From Cyanobium usitatum str. Tous (lineage in GTDB: Bacteria; Cyanobacteriota; Cyanobacteriia; PCC-6307; Cyanobiaceae): a stretch of DNA of 64,000 nt. Made by a program: the position numbers and the translations under genes. This document shows positions 1-9,257 of this stretch, in pieces. Location: assembly GCF_963920485.1 (NCBI RefSeq), contig NZ_OY986431.1:1240001-1304000 (forward strand), written 5' to 3'. The first letter of the stretch is position 1, and every line of letters starts with the position of its first letter. The notes under the pieces are model-generated. The model saw only the letters and a program-made list of their open reading frames with translations. It made no database searches and had not been told where the DNA came from.

Positions 1-398
1 AGCTGGGCCGTGAGTTGGGCCTGACGATTCAGCAGCAGCACCTGGCGGGGCTGGGGTGCCTGGCCGGCAGGTAGGGATAGCAGGGCTGCATCGAGTTGGC
101 GAAATTGCTCTAGGTAGGCCTGGGTCTCCCGGTGGGGCTCAATGCCCTTGATCGGATCTACCAGGGGGGTGAGATCCGGGATGAAGCGGAGGGGCACCAC
201 CAGGGGGACCGAGGGGATCGGGTAGAGGTTGCGCTGCAGCCAGAAGGTGCGCAGCGGCACGTAGGTGATATCGAAGGCCACCCACAGCAGGTTGACGCTG
301 GCCCACACCGCCACAAAGCGGTCCCACCCCAGCATCCAGCGGCCCACTGGCTCAGCCGATGCCGACTTGGTGCGATCTTGCCAGCGAGGGGACGCCAT
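1..398 (-). CDS. Cyanobacterial membrane protein, 3' part beyond the window
   Basis: The frame runs open from an ATG at 398 to the window edge, giving 132 residues of an unfinished protein. After a short polar start there is a hydrophobic segment at about residues 27-52 containing WASVNLLWVAFD, then a basic/aromatic stretch and a soluble part with DPIKGIEPHRETQAYLEQ. The composition suggests an integral membrane protein with a cytoplasmic or periplasmic domain. I do not recognise the family and assign no function. It is divergent from lepB, with a 77-base gap. The reading is supported by the lack of stops and the codon use; the stop codon is outside the window. Confidence 0.65.
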   Translation of the reverse strand, partial: MASPRWQDRTKSASAEPVGRWMLGWDRFVAVWASVNLLWVAFDITYVPLRTFWLQRNLYPIPSVPLVVPLRFIPDLTPLVDPIKGIEPHRETQAYLEQFRQLDAALLSLPAGQAPQPRQVLLLNRQAQLTAQ

Positions 399-440
399 GG
401 GCTTTGGCGGGGTGGTGGTTGTGCCTAATCTGCCCTGTCT

Positions 441-453
441 GGTTCGGTGAACC
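441..453. repeat. Small perfect inverted repeat upstream of lepB
   Basis: GGTTC-GGT-GAACC lies between the divergent starts of the first gene and lepB, 8 bases before the lepB ribosome binding site (AGGAG near 461). It could be an operator or a weak hairpin in the lepB leader. Nothing else supports a function. Confidence 0.35.
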
Positions 454-475
454 TGAACAAAGGAGATCTGCTGTC

Positions 476-1243
476 TTGAGCCCTTCCAAAAGTCCAGAGA
501 GTGGTCAGGTTGTCAATCAGGATGGCGGCAGTCCCAACCCCTCCCTGATCCAGCCCGAACAGGCGCCCCAAGAGAGCCCTTGGGCCTTCTGGCGCAGCGT
601 GCTGATCACCCTGGCAGTGGCACTAGGTATTCGCCAGTTTCTGGTGGAAGCTCGCTATATCCCCTCGGGTTCGATGCTGCCAGGGCTGCAGCTTCAGGAC
701 CGCCTTCTGGTGGAAAAGCTGAGCTATCGCCAGCGCTCGCCGCGCCGCGGCGAGATCGTCGTATTCCATTCGCCCCACCGCTTTGACCCGGTGCTGGCGG
801 CTGGATCAAGCTCCAATCCCCTGCGTTGCCTGCTAGTGAACCTGCCGCTCCTGGGCAGCCTGCCCGGGGTTGCCAATCCTGCCTGCGACGCCTACATCAA
901 GCGGGTTGTAGCCCTGCCCGGTGAGCGGGTGGTGGTGGATCCAAGGGGTCATGTGTTCATCGATGGCCAGCGGCTGGCCGAGCCGTATGTCCAGGGCGAT
1001 TGCCCCGTAGATAGCCAGGGCATGGGTCCCTGCCGAACCTTGAATGCCGTCGTTCCAGCTGGTCACGTGCTCACCCTGGGCGACAACCGATCCAACAGCT
1101 GGGATGGCCGCTTCTGGCCCGGGGGAGCGTTCCTGCCCGAAAGCGAAATAATCGGTCGGGCCTTTTGGCGTTTTTACCCCTTCAACCAAACCGGTGCCCT
1201 TGGCGTCACAAGCTCCAGTGATCTGCCGGCTGCAGGCCGGTAG
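476..1243 (+). CDS. lepB: Signal peptidase I
   Basis: Membrane-bound serine protease that removes signal peptides from exported and lumenal proteins. One N-terminal membrane segment (about residues 38-56) is followed by the catalytic serine in YIPSGSMLPG (Ser66), the general-base lysine in YIKRVVALPG (Lys142) and the conserved box GDNRSNSWDGR near the C terminus. I chose a TTG start at 476, preceded by AGGAG at 461-465, giving 255 residues; the open frame extends upstream to 359, but that part (MPTWCDLASEG) overlaps the divergent gene and looks non-coding. The 3' end overlaps the converging dihydroorotase-like gene by 38 bases. Family assignment is firm; the start is an inference. Confidence 0.93.
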   Translation: MSPSKSPESGQVVNQDGGSPNPSLIQPEQAPQESPWAFWRSVLITLAVALGIRQFLVEARYIPSGSMLPGLQLQDRLLVEKLSYRQRSPRRGEIVVFHSPHRFDPVLAAGSSSNPLRCLLVNLPLLGSLPGVANPACDAYIKRVVALPGERVVVDPRGHVFIDGQRLAEPYVQGDCPVDSQGMGPCRTLNAVVPAGHVLTLGDNRSNSWDGRFWPGGAFLPESEIIGRAFWRFYPFNQTGALGVTSSSDLPAAGR

Positions 1244-2486
1244 CCCGCACGGCCCCGCATACCGACTGGCCCAATCGAGGCTGGTTGGCTGCCATCGACA
1301 AGGACTCACCCCGCTGCCAGCTCCAGGGTTGCTGGGGGTCGAACAGCAGCCAGCGGCGAGTCCCCTGGCTTAATTGCTCGGGGGGCAGCCCAAGCAACTC
1401 GGAGCCTCCCCAGCTCAGGGCCTGCCAGAGCAGTTCCACGCTCCAGCCACGGCGCTGCACCAGCTCTTGCCACAACAGCGGCAGCACAAGCCCATGGCGG
1501 GCGCCATGGCCGGCCACTCCAGCCCGCCGCTGATCGAGGGGAAGCAGCTGCTCTTCCGCATCAAGGGGCAGATGGTGCACGGCCACGGCCGTAAGCAGCC
1601 GCTGCTCTAGGCCAGCGAGCAAGCCCAGGCGATCAGCGGGAGTTCCCAAGCTGGGCTGCAGGCGCCAGCCCTCCTCGGTGGGGTGGAGATTGCCGCTATC
1701 AGCTAGCAGGTGCCACCAGCTGACGCTGGCCAGGGGCCGCCCTGGGGCCTGGGCCAGTAGCTCCACCCCAGCGGCCGTGGATAGGTTCATCAGCCGCATA
1801 GCCACTGCCGAACGAGCCTGAGCCAGGCTGAGCAGGCTTTGCAGCGGCAGGGTTTCGCTGAGCTCCGGATCAAGGGGCCAGCCCGCCCTCAGAGCATCAA
1901 CCCCCTCGCGCACGAAGCCACCGCAGCTAAGGCCGGCATCGCGGGGGGCCACAAGCACGGGCCGGCTGCCCATCTCCGCCAGCAGCAGGCCCCGCTCCAG
2001 CAAAGCCAACGGTGGCTGCTGCTCAGAGCAGGCCAATCCAATAGCACCGGCAGCGATTTGATCGGCATGGGGGGCCAGCTCCTGATCGGCACCCTCCAAG
2101 CTGAAACTGCCCCAAAGCAGTAATTGCATCGGCTCAGCCCACCCCAGGCCAAGCCGCTCCGGTCGATCGCGCCAGGGAGTAGCCCAGGGGAGTAGGGCCA
2201 CGGTGCCGTAGCCGCCAGCAGCAGCGGCGGCCGCCAAGCTGGCCAGATCTTCCGCTCGCCCGCCGCAAGGTTGCTCCAGCACGCTGTGGGGGTCAACCAG
2301 CACTGGGGCTAGCAGCCAGGAGCGGGCGTCTGTGGGGCTGAGGCCAAGGGCCTGGGCCCGCTGGCTGGCCCCTTCGCCCCAGAGGAGCAGCTCGCCACCC
2401 CTATCGATCAGGGCATCTGCGCTAGTGAGCGGCTGGCCAGGACCGGTGAGCAGCTGAACCTGGTGAAGCCAGAGGGGAAGCGTCAA
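1206..2486 (-). CDS. Dihydroorotase-like amidohydrolase homologue, probably without a metal centre
   Basis: A 426-residue protein with the overall pattern of the cyclic amidohydrolase superfamily and closest in feel to cyanobacterial second dihydroorotase copies (PyrC2-like). The usual metal-binding motif near residue 65 (DxHxH) reads LVDPHSVLEQ, so only one of the two histidines is there, and the later metal-ligand positions are not evident. By family knowledge such copies are non-catalytic partners or relics of pyrimidine synthesis; that it is inactive is inference. It starts with TTG at 2486, three bases after the stop of the upstream phosphatase gene on the same strand, so the two are probably co-transcribed. 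Confidence 0.72.
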   Translation of the reverse strand: MTLPLWLHQVQLLTGPGQPLTSADALIDRGGELLLWGEGASQRAQALGLSPTDARSWLLAPVLVDPHSVLEQPCGGRAEDLASLAAAAAAGGYGTVALLPWATPWRDRPERLGLGWAEPMQLLLWGSFSLEGADQELAPHADQIAAGAIGLACSEQQPPLALLERGLLLAEMGSRPVLVAPRDAGLSCGGFVREGVDALRAGWPLDPELSETLPLQSLLSLAQARSAVAMRLMNLSTAAGVELLAQAPGRPLASVSWWHLLADSGNLHPTEEGWRLQPSLGTPADRLGLLAGLEQRLLTAVAVHHLPLDAEEQLLPLDQRRAGVAGHGARHGLVLPLLWQELVQRRGWSVELLWQALSWGGSELLGLPPEQLSQGTRRWLLFDPQQPWSWQRGESLSMAANQPRLGQSVCGAVRATGLQPADHWSL

Positions 2487-2489
2487 AAT

Positions 2490-3824
2490 TCAAAGAGCAC
2501 CGGCGGCGGTGCGATCCAACACGCCTCCAAGATGGGGGGTGAGGTTCATGGCGGCCACCACAGGACGGCCAGCCGGACCCTCGGGGTAATCAATCACCGT
2601 GACACCGCCATTGCCCTGCTTAATGGCCCAGATGTCAGCGGGTTGCAGGCCCAGCAGCCCGCACAGGATGGTCTTGTTGACCGCGTCGTGGGCCACCACC
2701 AGGGCCGTTTCATCGGCGCGGAGGCTGGTAGCGATGCGAGCCCAGGTGGTTAAAGAGCGGTCCCACACCTCCTGGAGGGTCTCCCCCTCAGGCATCTGCA
2801 CGGTGTGGGGTGCCCGCTTCCAATCGGCCAGCAGCTGGGGCCACCCTGCGGCGATCTCCTGCTCCAAGCATCCTTCCCAGAGGCCGTGGCCGATCTCCAC
2901 TAGGCCGGTGCTGCTGGTGAGGGGCACACCAGGATGGCTAGAGAGGATTGCCTCAGCCGTCTGGCGCGGCCTGGCCATGCAGCTGGTGTAAGCGCGATCG
3001 ATGCTCACCGGGGCGAGAAAGCTGCCAGCGGCCTCGGCCTGGGAGCGTCCGTTGGCATTGAGGGGAATGTCGATCTGGCCCTGAAAGCGACCCTCTCGGT
3101 TCCAGTCGGTTTCGCCGTGACGCACCAACAGCAGTCGGGCGCCTGCAGCTTTAGGGGGCAGGGGCTCACCAAGGTGGGCCACCCCATTGAGCGACTCCAC
3201 CTGGACGCCGCCCTTGCTGACATTGAGTACAGAGATGGAACAGTTGTCGACCCGCAGCCGGCGGAAGCCGCTGAGGGGCAGCTCCAACAGGGCAAGCAAT
3301 AGGCAACGCAAGATGGCGTTGTGGGCCACCACGAGCACGGTCTGGGGAGGGGCCTGATCGTCGGCTAGCGCGGCGGCATGGCGATCAAACAGCAAATGGC
3401 GGAACTGCTGGGCCTGGGCCATCAGCTCTGGCAAAGGCAGGTAAGCGCTGCCGTCGGGGCGCTGCAGCTCAAGAAACTCCGGGGCCTGGCGCCACTGCTG
3501 CTCCTGCTCGGGATAGCGCTCCCGCAACTCCTCTCGCAGCAGACCGCTCCAGGGGGCCAGATCAATTTCCAGCAGCCCTTCCGCCTGTTCGGCAACCAGG
3601 TCCTGGCCCTGCTCGGCCAGGAGCAGTCGGGCGGTTTCAGCGGCCCGCCGCAAGGGGGAGCAGTAGGCAGCGGCCCAGGTCAGATCCCGCAGGGCCGCCC
3701 CTGTGGCACAGGCCTGGCTCTGGCCAGTTGGCGTGAGGCTCGACAGGTCGTCGCGGCCCTGGATTCGATGCTCCACATTGAAGCTGCTCAGCCCATGGCG
3801 CACCAACACAATCCGAAGGGGCAC
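2490..3824 (-). CDS. Two-domain histidine phosphatase (phosphoglycerate-mutase-like)
   Basis: Two tandem histidine-phosphatase domains. The first has LVRHGLSSFN at its start and VVAHNAILR later; the second has LVRHGETDWNREGR and VVAHDAVNK. Both therefore keep the phospho-acceptor RHG and the second catalytic histidine. In cyanobacteria such proteins are annotated as GpmB-like phosphoglycerate mutase, and single-domain relatives act as phosphoserine or alpha-ribazole phosphatases, so the substrate is open. I prefer the GTG at 3824, which puts the start directly before the first domain (about 444 residues); a GTG at 3881 would add 19 residues unlike the family. The same-strand dihydroorotase-like gene follows immediately. 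Confidence 0.85.
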   Translation of the reverse strand: MPLRIVLVRHGLSSFNVEHRIQGRDDLSSLTPTGQSQACATGAALRDLTWAAAYCSPLRRAAETARLLLAEQGQDLVAEQAEGLLEIDLAPWSGLLREELRERYPEQEQQWRQAPEFLELQRPDGSAYLPLPELMAQAQQFRHLLFDRHAAALADDQAPPQTVLVVAHNAILRCLLLALLELPLSGFRRLRVDNCSISVLNVSKGGVQVESLNGVAHLGEPLPPKAAGARLLLVRHGETDWNREGRFQGQIDIPLNANGRSQAEAAGSFLAPVSIDRAYTSCMARPRQTAEAILSSHPGVPLTSSTGLVEIGHGLWEGCLEQEIAAGWPQLLADWKRAPHTVQMPEGETLQEVWDRSLTTWARIATSLRADETALVVAHDAVNKTILCGLLGLQPADIWAIKQGNGGVTVIDYPEGPAGRPVVAAMNLTPHLGGVLDRTAAGAL

Positions 3825-3907
3825 GGGCTCGTCGCTGCTCAGATCCCATCGTATGGGAGGGGTGCGGGCCAGAATCCCCACATCGGTGCGCCCTGGAGGG
3901 CCTGCGT

Positions 3908-5323
3908 TTGAACGCCAGTCCCCCCCCGCAACCCCGCCAGAGCTCTCGATGGACCACTGGACTTGCCCTGCTGAGCCTGGTGCTCAGTGGCCTGCTTTGG
4001 ATCACTGGCCTGGTTGACAGCCTGCAAAGGCCATCTGTAGGCAATTCCCTGCAGCTGCGCCAACTGGAGCTGACCGCCCTGGCAGCACCAGGATTGCCGG
4101 CTGGCCTGCGCCAAGCCCTCACCGGCGCCCAGCCCCTCGAGGCCCTGCGCCTTGATCTGCAGAAACAGTTGGATGGCAATCCCGTGCCGCCCGCACCGCG
4201 GCAAGAGCTGCAACTGGCCCTACTTGAGCTTGAGGCTGGCCAGGAGAGTGCAGCACGAGAGCGGCTGCAAGAGCTAAACCAGCAGGTGCCACCTGAGCAG
4301 CGCCTGCTGCTCAAGGCCCTGCTCGAACCAGCATCCACAGCCGCCACCAGCGCCCCAGAGCAAGCGGCCCAGGAGCAACTACTTAAGGGCTGGGGCCTGT
4401 CTCCCCTGAGCAGTCAACTGGTCTGCCAAGCCCTAAGCGATCCCCAAGCTGCTTGTGGAGATCGCGCCGCCCAGCAGGTAGCAGTGCTGCGCCTATTCGG
4501 AACCGCCGTACTGCCGGTGCTACTGCTGCTACTGGGCTCGGCCCTGCTGCTGCGGGAACTTTGGCTGCGCTGGCGCGGCAAGGCAGCTCCGCCCGCCCCC
4601 CTGGTAGGGCCGCCCCTCACCCTGGCGGAGGTGACCCTGCTGATCGCTGGCGGATTCGTGGTGCTGGGCGAGCTGGTGATGCCCCTAGTGCTGGCGCCGC
4701 TGCTGCAGGGGCTGCTCAAGCCGTTGGCCAGTCAGCCGGCCCTGCAACAGGGATTGCTGGTGTTGGGGCTATACAGCGGCCTGATGGCAGCGCCACTTGT
4801 CTTGTTGTGGAGCCAGCTGCGATCGCTTGGCCCCAAGCCCCAGGGGGGCTGGTTGCAGTGGCACTGGCGGCCGCTGGCCAGTGCGCTGCGCCGAGCTTTG
4901 CTGCAGGTGTTGCTGGTATTACCGCTGGTAGCCCTGGTGGGATGGCTGCTGGAGCGTTTGGTTGGCGATCCCGGCGGCAGCAATCCCCTGCTTGAGCTCG
5001 TGCTCAACAGCGCCAATCCCCTTGCCCTGCTCTGTTTCGCCATCACGGCCATGGTGCTGGCACCTTTATTTGAGGAAACCCTGTTCCGGGGGGTGCTGCT
5101 GCCGGTGCTGGCCCAGCGCTGGGGCGGGCTGGCTGCCGTGGTGGTGAGCGCCCTGCTTTTCGGTATCGCCCACCTCAGCTTGGGAGAACTACCACCTTTA
5201 TTTGTGTTGGGGCTAGGGCTGGGCTGGCTCCGGCTGCAGAGCGGACGGCTCGGGCCCAGCGTGCTGATGCACAGCCTCTGGAATGGCCTCACCTTTGCCA
5301 ATTTGTTGTTACTTGCTGGCTAA
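3908..5323 (+). CDS. CPBP-family intramembrane metalloprotease (CAAX/Abi type)
   Basis: A polytopic membrane protein of 471 residues starting with TTG. The N-terminal third is one membrane segment followed by a Gln/Leu/Glu-rich soluble region (about residues 45-180), then several hydrophobic segments. The C-terminal CPBP domain shows motif 1 EETLFRG and the downstream histidine motif HLSLGELPP and HSLWNGL, the putative glutamate and histidine metal ligands. Family members are Rce1-type proteases or membrane chaperones; the substrate here is unknown. It is divergent from the phosphatase gene and precedes the ftsL-like/ftsI pair by 33 bases. Confidence 0.85.
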   Translation: MNASPPPQPRQSSRWTTGLALLSLVLSGLLWITGLVDSLQRPSVGNSLQLRQLELTALAAPGLPAGLRQALTGAQPLEALRLDLQKQLDGNPVPPAPRQELQLALLELEAGQESAARERLQELNQQVPPEQRLLLKALLEPASTAATSAPEQAAQEQLLKGWGLSPLSSQLVCQALSDPQAACGDRAAQQVAVLRLFGTAVLPVLLLLLGSALLLRELWLRWRGKAAPPAPLVGPPLTLAEVTLLIAGGFVVLGELVMPLVLAPLLQGLLKPLASQPALQQGLLVLGLYSGLMAAPLVLLWSQLRSLGPKPQGGWLQWHWRPLASALRRALLQVLLVLPLVALVGWLLERLVGDPGGSNPLLELVLNSANPLALLCFAITAMVLAPLFEETLFRGVLLPVLAQRWGGLAAVVVSALLFGIAHLSLGELPPLFVLGLGLGWLRLQSGRLGPSVLMHSLWNGLTFANLLLLAG

Positions 5324-5356
5324 GCGCCAGCCAGCTATTGCTGGCAGGCGCCAAGG

Positions 5357-5863
5357 ATGGTTCAATCGCGCAGTGCATTGCCCGTTCCCTTGGTTGCCTC
5401 CCTTTCGCCCCGGCAGGCTCCAGAGCGCAGCGTGACTGCAGGGGCAAATCCAAGTCGCAAGCTGCAGCAACGCACGCTGAAGCTGATCCAAGGTTCGCTC
5501 TCGGGGCGCAAACTGGAACGGCGCGCACCCTGGATCTCCAACCTGCACAGGGCCACCGATGGCACCCTGGCTGGTCTGGGAATCTGCATGCTTGCCCTCA
5601 GTGCCCTAACCCTGCACTGGCAAAACCAATGGGGTGTGAGCTATCAGCAGATGGAGTCGTCCCAGGTGCTGGAGCACAAGCTGCAGGAATCAGCCGCCCT
5701 GCTCGAACAGCACCACCTTGGCGCCGTGAAGCGACCCGGCTGGCTGGTACCCACCAGTAGCGAAAAACTCATCTACCTGCCGGCCCCGAGCGTGCCCTCA
5801 GGCGCATCCGGCTTGCCCCTGCTGAGCAGCCTGCCCCTGCGCCAGATCCGGGCGGGCTACTGA
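5357..5863 (+). CDS. FtsL-like single-pass protein upstream of ftsI
   Basis: 168 residues: a basic N-terminal cytoplasmic region (to about residue 65), one membrane segment containing TLAGLGICMLALSALTL, then a short periplasmic part with a possible heptad pattern (QMESSQVLEHKLQESAALLE) and a Pro/Ser-rich end. Topology, size and position 13 bases before ftsI fit FtsL, the septal protein that pairs with FtsB. Sequence similarity cannot be judged by eye because FtsL is poorly conserved, so the name is inferred from context. The start ATG at 5357 is preceded by AAGG. Confidence 0.65.
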   Translation: MVQSRSALPVPLVASLSPRQAPERSVTAGANPSRKLQQRTLKLIQGSLSGRKLERRAPWISNLHRATDGTLAGLGICMLALSALTLHWQNQWGVSYQQMESSQVLEHKLQESAALLEQHHLGAVKRPGWLVPTSSEKLIYLPAPSVPSGASGLPLLSSLPLRQIRAGY

Positions 5864-5876
5864 TGGCAATAATTCA

Positions 5877-7694
5877 ATGAACAGCAGCCGTCAGCGCGGT
5901 CCGGTTCGGGCTCCTCGCAGCTCCCAGCAACGGGTGATACCTATCCAACCGGTACCCGCTGGACGCCTGCTCGCTGTCTACGGCTTGCTCTGTGCCGGTT
6001 TAGTTGGCCTGGCGGGTCGGCTGGCCTGGCTCCAGGTGGTGGATGCCACCAACCTGCAGACCCGGGCCCATGCCATCCAGACCCAAACCACCAAGCCCAT
6101 CGGCAAGCGGCGCACGATCGTCGATCGCAATGGCCGTCTTGTAGCTCTCGATGAGCAGCGCTTCACGCTCTGGGCCCATCCCCGTTATTTCAACTTCCCA
6201 GGGGACGACCCCCAGAAGATCCGTACGGCAGATGAGGTAGCCGGCAGGCTGGCGGCCGTAATCGCCCAGCCCAAGCCAGCCCTGCTGCAAACCATGGCAG
6301 GTCGGCCCAGCGGCGTGAAGCTGCGCACCGACCTCGACCCCGAAACTGCTGAACGGGTTCGGCAACTGGGCATAAGTGGGCTCGATCTAGAGGCCTATCC
6401 ACACCGGATCTATCCCCAGGGCTCCCTTTTCGCCAACGTGGTGGGTTTTCTCAACCTGGAACGCGTTCCTCAGGCTGGCCTGGAGCAAAGCCGCGACAGT
6501 GATCTCAAGCGCCAGGAGACAGCCCTGCAGATGCGCCGCGGCGCTGATGGCACCCCTCTTCCCGCCGGCCTAACGGCAGGTTCCCTCTACGGCGACGACC
6601 TGCGCCTGCAACTCACCCTTGACGCCCGTTTGCAACAGGTAGCCCTTCAGGCCCTAGCAAAGCAGGTGAAGAAGTGGAACGCCAAGCGCGGCGCGGCAAT
6701 GGTTATGGACGTGCGCAATGGCGAAATGCTGGCGCTGGTTTCCACACCCACCTACGACCCCAATAAGTTCTGGACCTTCAATCCGGGGCTGTTCCGCGAA
6801 TGGTCGGTGCAGGACCTCTACGAACCTGGCTCCACCTTCAAGCCGATCAACTTGGCGGTGGCCCTGCAGGAAAAAGCCATTAAGGCCAATGGCCGCGTTG
6901 CCGACACAGGCCAGCTCAGCATCGGCGGCTGGCCGATCTTCAACCACGACAAACGGGCTAACGGCTTAATCGATTTCCCCACCGTTTTGCAGGTGTCGAG
7001 CAACGTCGGCATGGTGAAGGCCATGGCCCAGGTGAAGCGCGATCGCTTCTGGCACTGGCTGCGCACGATGGGGATCGACGAAACCCCCGACACCGACCTG
7101 CCTGGGGCGGTGGCCGGTGAGCTCAAGTCGCGCAAGGACTTCACCGGCCAAGCGATCGAACCTGCTGTCGCCGCCTTTGGCCAGGGGTTTTCCCTCACCC
7201 CGCTGAAGTTGCTGCAACTGCACGCCATGCTTGCCAACGGCGGCCGGCTGGTGAGTCCCCACATCACCCGCGGCCTGCGCTCCGGCGATGCCCTAGCCAG
7301 CGCACCCGGAGGCAGTGGTCTTCAGTTGCTTGATCCCGATGTCACCCGCACGGTGATGGCCTGGATGGAATCGGTGGTGGACAACAGCAGCGACCTGGGT
7401 ATGAAGATTCCCGGTTACCGCATCGGCGGCAAGACCGGCACCGCCCAGAAGGCTGAACGTGGTGTCTACATCCCAGGTGCCTTGATCACCAGCTTTGTGG
7501 GCCACCTGCCCATCGACGATCCCCGCTACGTGGTGCTGGTGGTGGTGGATGAGCCCAAGGGGGGCAACACCTTCGGTTCCACGGTGGCAGCTCCAGTAGC
7601 GCGCCAGATCATCGATGCCCTGCTGGTGCTGGAGCGGATCCCCCCTTCCCACCCCAAGGAGCTGCAGAAAACAGTCGCTAAGCACCGCGCCTGA
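5877..7694 (+). CDS. ftsI: Septal peptidoglycan transpeptidase (class B penicillin-binding protein)
   Basis: Cross-links septal peptidoglycan during cell division. 605 residues: basic N terminus, one membrane anchor at about 30-52, a PBP dimerisation domain beginning near [12 protein letters not shown], and a transpeptidase domain. The three active-site motifs are present: STFK in [10 protein letters not shown] (Ser319), SSN at about 374-376, and KTGTAQ at 519. Length and motif spacing are normal for FtsI/PBP3. It follows the ftsL-like gene closely and is probably co-transcribed with it. Confidence 0.95.
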   Translation: MNSSRQRGPVRAPRSSQQRVIPIQPVPAGRLLAVYGLLCAGLVGLAGRLAWLQVVDATNLQTRAHAIQTQTTKPIGKRRTIVDRNGRLVALDEQRFTLWAHPRYFNFPGDDPQKIRTADEVAGRLAAVIAQPKPALLQTMAGRPSGVKLRTDLDPETAERVRQLGISGLDLEAYPHRIYPQGSLFANVVGFLNLERVPQAGLEQSRDSDLKRQETALQMRRGADGTPLPAGLTAGSLYGDDLRLQLTLDARLQQVALQALAKQVKKWNAKRGAAMVMDVRNGEMLALVSTPTYDPNKFWTFNPGLFREWSVQDLYEPGSTFKPINLAVALQEKAIKANGRVADTGQLSIGGWPIFNHDKRANGLIDFPTVLQVSSNVGMVKAMAQVKRDRFWHWLRTMGIDETPDTDLPGAVAGELKSRKDFTGQAIEPAVAAFGQGFSLTPLKLLQLHAMLANGGRLVSPHITRGLRSGDALASAPGGSGLQLLDPDVTRTVMAWMESVVDNSSDLGMKIPGYRIGGKTGTAQKAERGVYIPGALITSFVGHLPIDDPRYVVLVVVDEPKGGNTFGSTVAAPVARQIIDALLVLERIPPSHPKELQKTVAKHRA

Positions 7695-7733
7695 GCGCCT
7701 GTGGCCGTTCCCTCAAGGAAGGGCATCGCCGCT

Positions 7734-7761
7734 GGGATATCCCGAAAACGCTGGCTAGCGT
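7734..7761. repeat. Two small palindromes in the tal leader
   Basis: GGGATATCCC (7734-7743) is a perfect 10-base palindrome, followed by ACGCT-GGCT-AGCGT (7748-7761). They occupy the 116-base gap between ftsI and the transaldolase start and may be an operator or leader structure. No convincing promoter box was seen nearby. Confidence 0.3.
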
Positions 7762-7810
7762 GGGTGCAATCCGGGTAGATGCTCCGCCATCAGCCCCCCT
7801 CCTCCAGCCA

Positions 7811-8827
7811 ATGGCCAACCTGCTCGACCAACTCGCCGCCATGACCGTGGTGGTCGCCGACACCGGTGACATCGACGCGATCAAGCAATTCACGCCCCGC
7901 GACGCCACCACCAACCCATCGCTGATCCTGGCGGCCGCCCAGATCCCCACCTACCAGAATCTGATCGATCTCTCCTTGCAGGAGTCGCGCCAGGCGATGG
8001 GTGCCGACGCCGGCGCCGATGCGGTGGTGCGCGAAGCCCTCGATGAGATCTGCATCACCTTCGGCAAGGAGATTCTCAAGATCGTGCCGGGACGAGTCTC
8101 CACTGAAGTTGATGCCCGCCTCAGTTACGACACCGAGGCAACGATCACCAAGGCTCGCAAACTCATAGGCCTATACAACCAAGCCGGCATCAGCAACGAC
8201 CGGGTATTAATCAAGGTGGCCTCCACCTGGGAAGGTATTTGCGCAGCTGAACAACTGGAACGGGAAGGTATCCACTGCAACCTCACCCTTCTGTTTGGCT
8301 TCGCCCAAGCCGTCGCCTGCGCGGAGGCCGGCGTCACCCTGATTTCTCCCTTTGTGGGGCGGATCCTCGATTGGTACAAAAAGAGCAGCGGCCGCGATGG
8401 CTATCCCGGTCCAGAAGATCCCGGTGTGATCTCCGTAACCCAAATCTTCAACTACTTCAAGACCTACGGCTACAAGACGGAGGTAATGGGGGCCAGCTTC
8501 CGCAACATTGAAGAGATCATCGAGCTGGCCGGTTGCGACCTGCTGACGATTTCGCCAGCCCTGCTTGATCAGCTGCGCCACACCGATGGCGAGCTAGAGC
8601 GCAAGCTCAACGCCTTCGACCCCGCCCCCACCGACGCCCAGATCCACCTCGACGAAGATCATTTCCGTCAGATGCTGGCCGCCGATCCAATGGCCACCGA
8701 GAAACTCGATGAGGGCATCCGTGGTTTCTGCAAGGCGATCGAAACCCTGGAGGCCCAGCTAGCCCAGCGCCTTGGAGAGCTGGAAGGCGCTGCTGTCCTG
8801 GTGGGAACCGGCTTGAACCAGGCTTAA
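7811..8827 (+). CDS. tal: Transaldolase
   Basis: Pentose-phosphate-pathway enzyme moving a dihydroxyacetone unit between sugar phosphates. The protein of 338 residues starts [20 protein letters not shown] and shows the family signature [10 protein letters not shown] and the Schiff-base lysine in [12 protein letters not shown] (Lys135; Lys132 in E. coli TalB). PFVGRILDW and GASFRN are further family boxes. The open frame extends upstream to a GTG at 7760, but the extra residues look unlike the family and ATG 7811 fits homologues. In cyanobacteria this gene often lies beside oxidative pentose-phosphate genes; here the neighbour is an unrelated cNMP-domain gene. Confidence 0.95.
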   Translation: MANLLDQLAAMTVVVADTGDIDAIKQFTPRDATTNPSLILAAAQIPTYQNLIDLSLQESRQAMGADAGADAVVREALDEICITFGKEILKIVPGRVSTEVDARLSYDTEATITKARKLIGLYNQAGISNDRVLIKVASTWEGICAAEQLEREGIHCNLTLLFGFAQAVACAEAGVTLISPFVGRILDWYKKSSGRDGYPGPEDPGVISVTQIFNYFKTYGYKTEVMGASFRNIEEIIELAGCDLLTISPALLDQLRHTDGELERKLNAFDPAPTDAQIHLDEDHFRQMLAADPMATEKLDEGIRGFCKAIETLEAQLAQRLGELEGAAVLVGTGLNQA

Positions 8828-8871
8828 CCGAGCTGGGCCACACTGACAACTAAGTACTTGATAGCGGCCTC

Positions 8872-9249
8872 GTGAACGCCCTCGACACCATGCGCGCCTT
8901 GGCCAGCAATGGTGAGGTGGTCCAGCTTGAGCCTGGAGAGCTGATTTTCAGCTCTGGCGAGGCTGGTGACTGCATGTTTGGCCTACTTGAAGGATCGGTC
9001 GAACTGAGCTGGAACGGCGACCAAGGCCACGAACAGATCAACGCCGGCGATGTTTTCGGGGCAGGGGCCCTGGTGACCAGTGATCACCGCCGCTACGGCA
9101 ATGCCAAGGCCCTAACCGCCTGCAAGGTGCTGGTGATGAACCGGGAAAAATTCCTGTTTGCCGTGCAGGAATCGCCGATGTTTGCGATTGAGCTGCTGGG
9201 ATCAATCGACCAGCGGCTGCGCCAACTCAAGGACTGCACCAAGATCTGA
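8872..9249 (+). CDS. Single cyclic-nucleotide-binding-domain protein
   Basis: 125 residues forming one cupin-like cNMP-binding fold: VVQLEPGELIFSSGEAGDCMF at residues 17-37, a glycine-rich turn LLEGSVELSW, and INAGDVFGAGALV. No DNA-binding helix-turn-helix follows, unlike Crp/Fnr regulators. The phosphate-binding cassette is not clearly complete (the usual FGE-x-AL-x8-R appears as FGAGALV followed by RRYGNA), so nucleotide binding is uncertain. It could be a stand-alone sensor or partner of another protein. The start is GTG at 8872. It converges with the reductase gene that ends 9 bases away. Confidence 0.75.
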   Translation: MNALDTMRALASNGEVVQLEPGELIFSSGEAGDCMFGLLEGSVELSWNGDQGHEQINAGDVFGAGALVTSDHRRYGNAKALTACKVLVMNREKFLFAVQESPMFAIELLGSIDQRLRQLKDCTKI

Positions 9250-9257
9250 GCCGAGCT

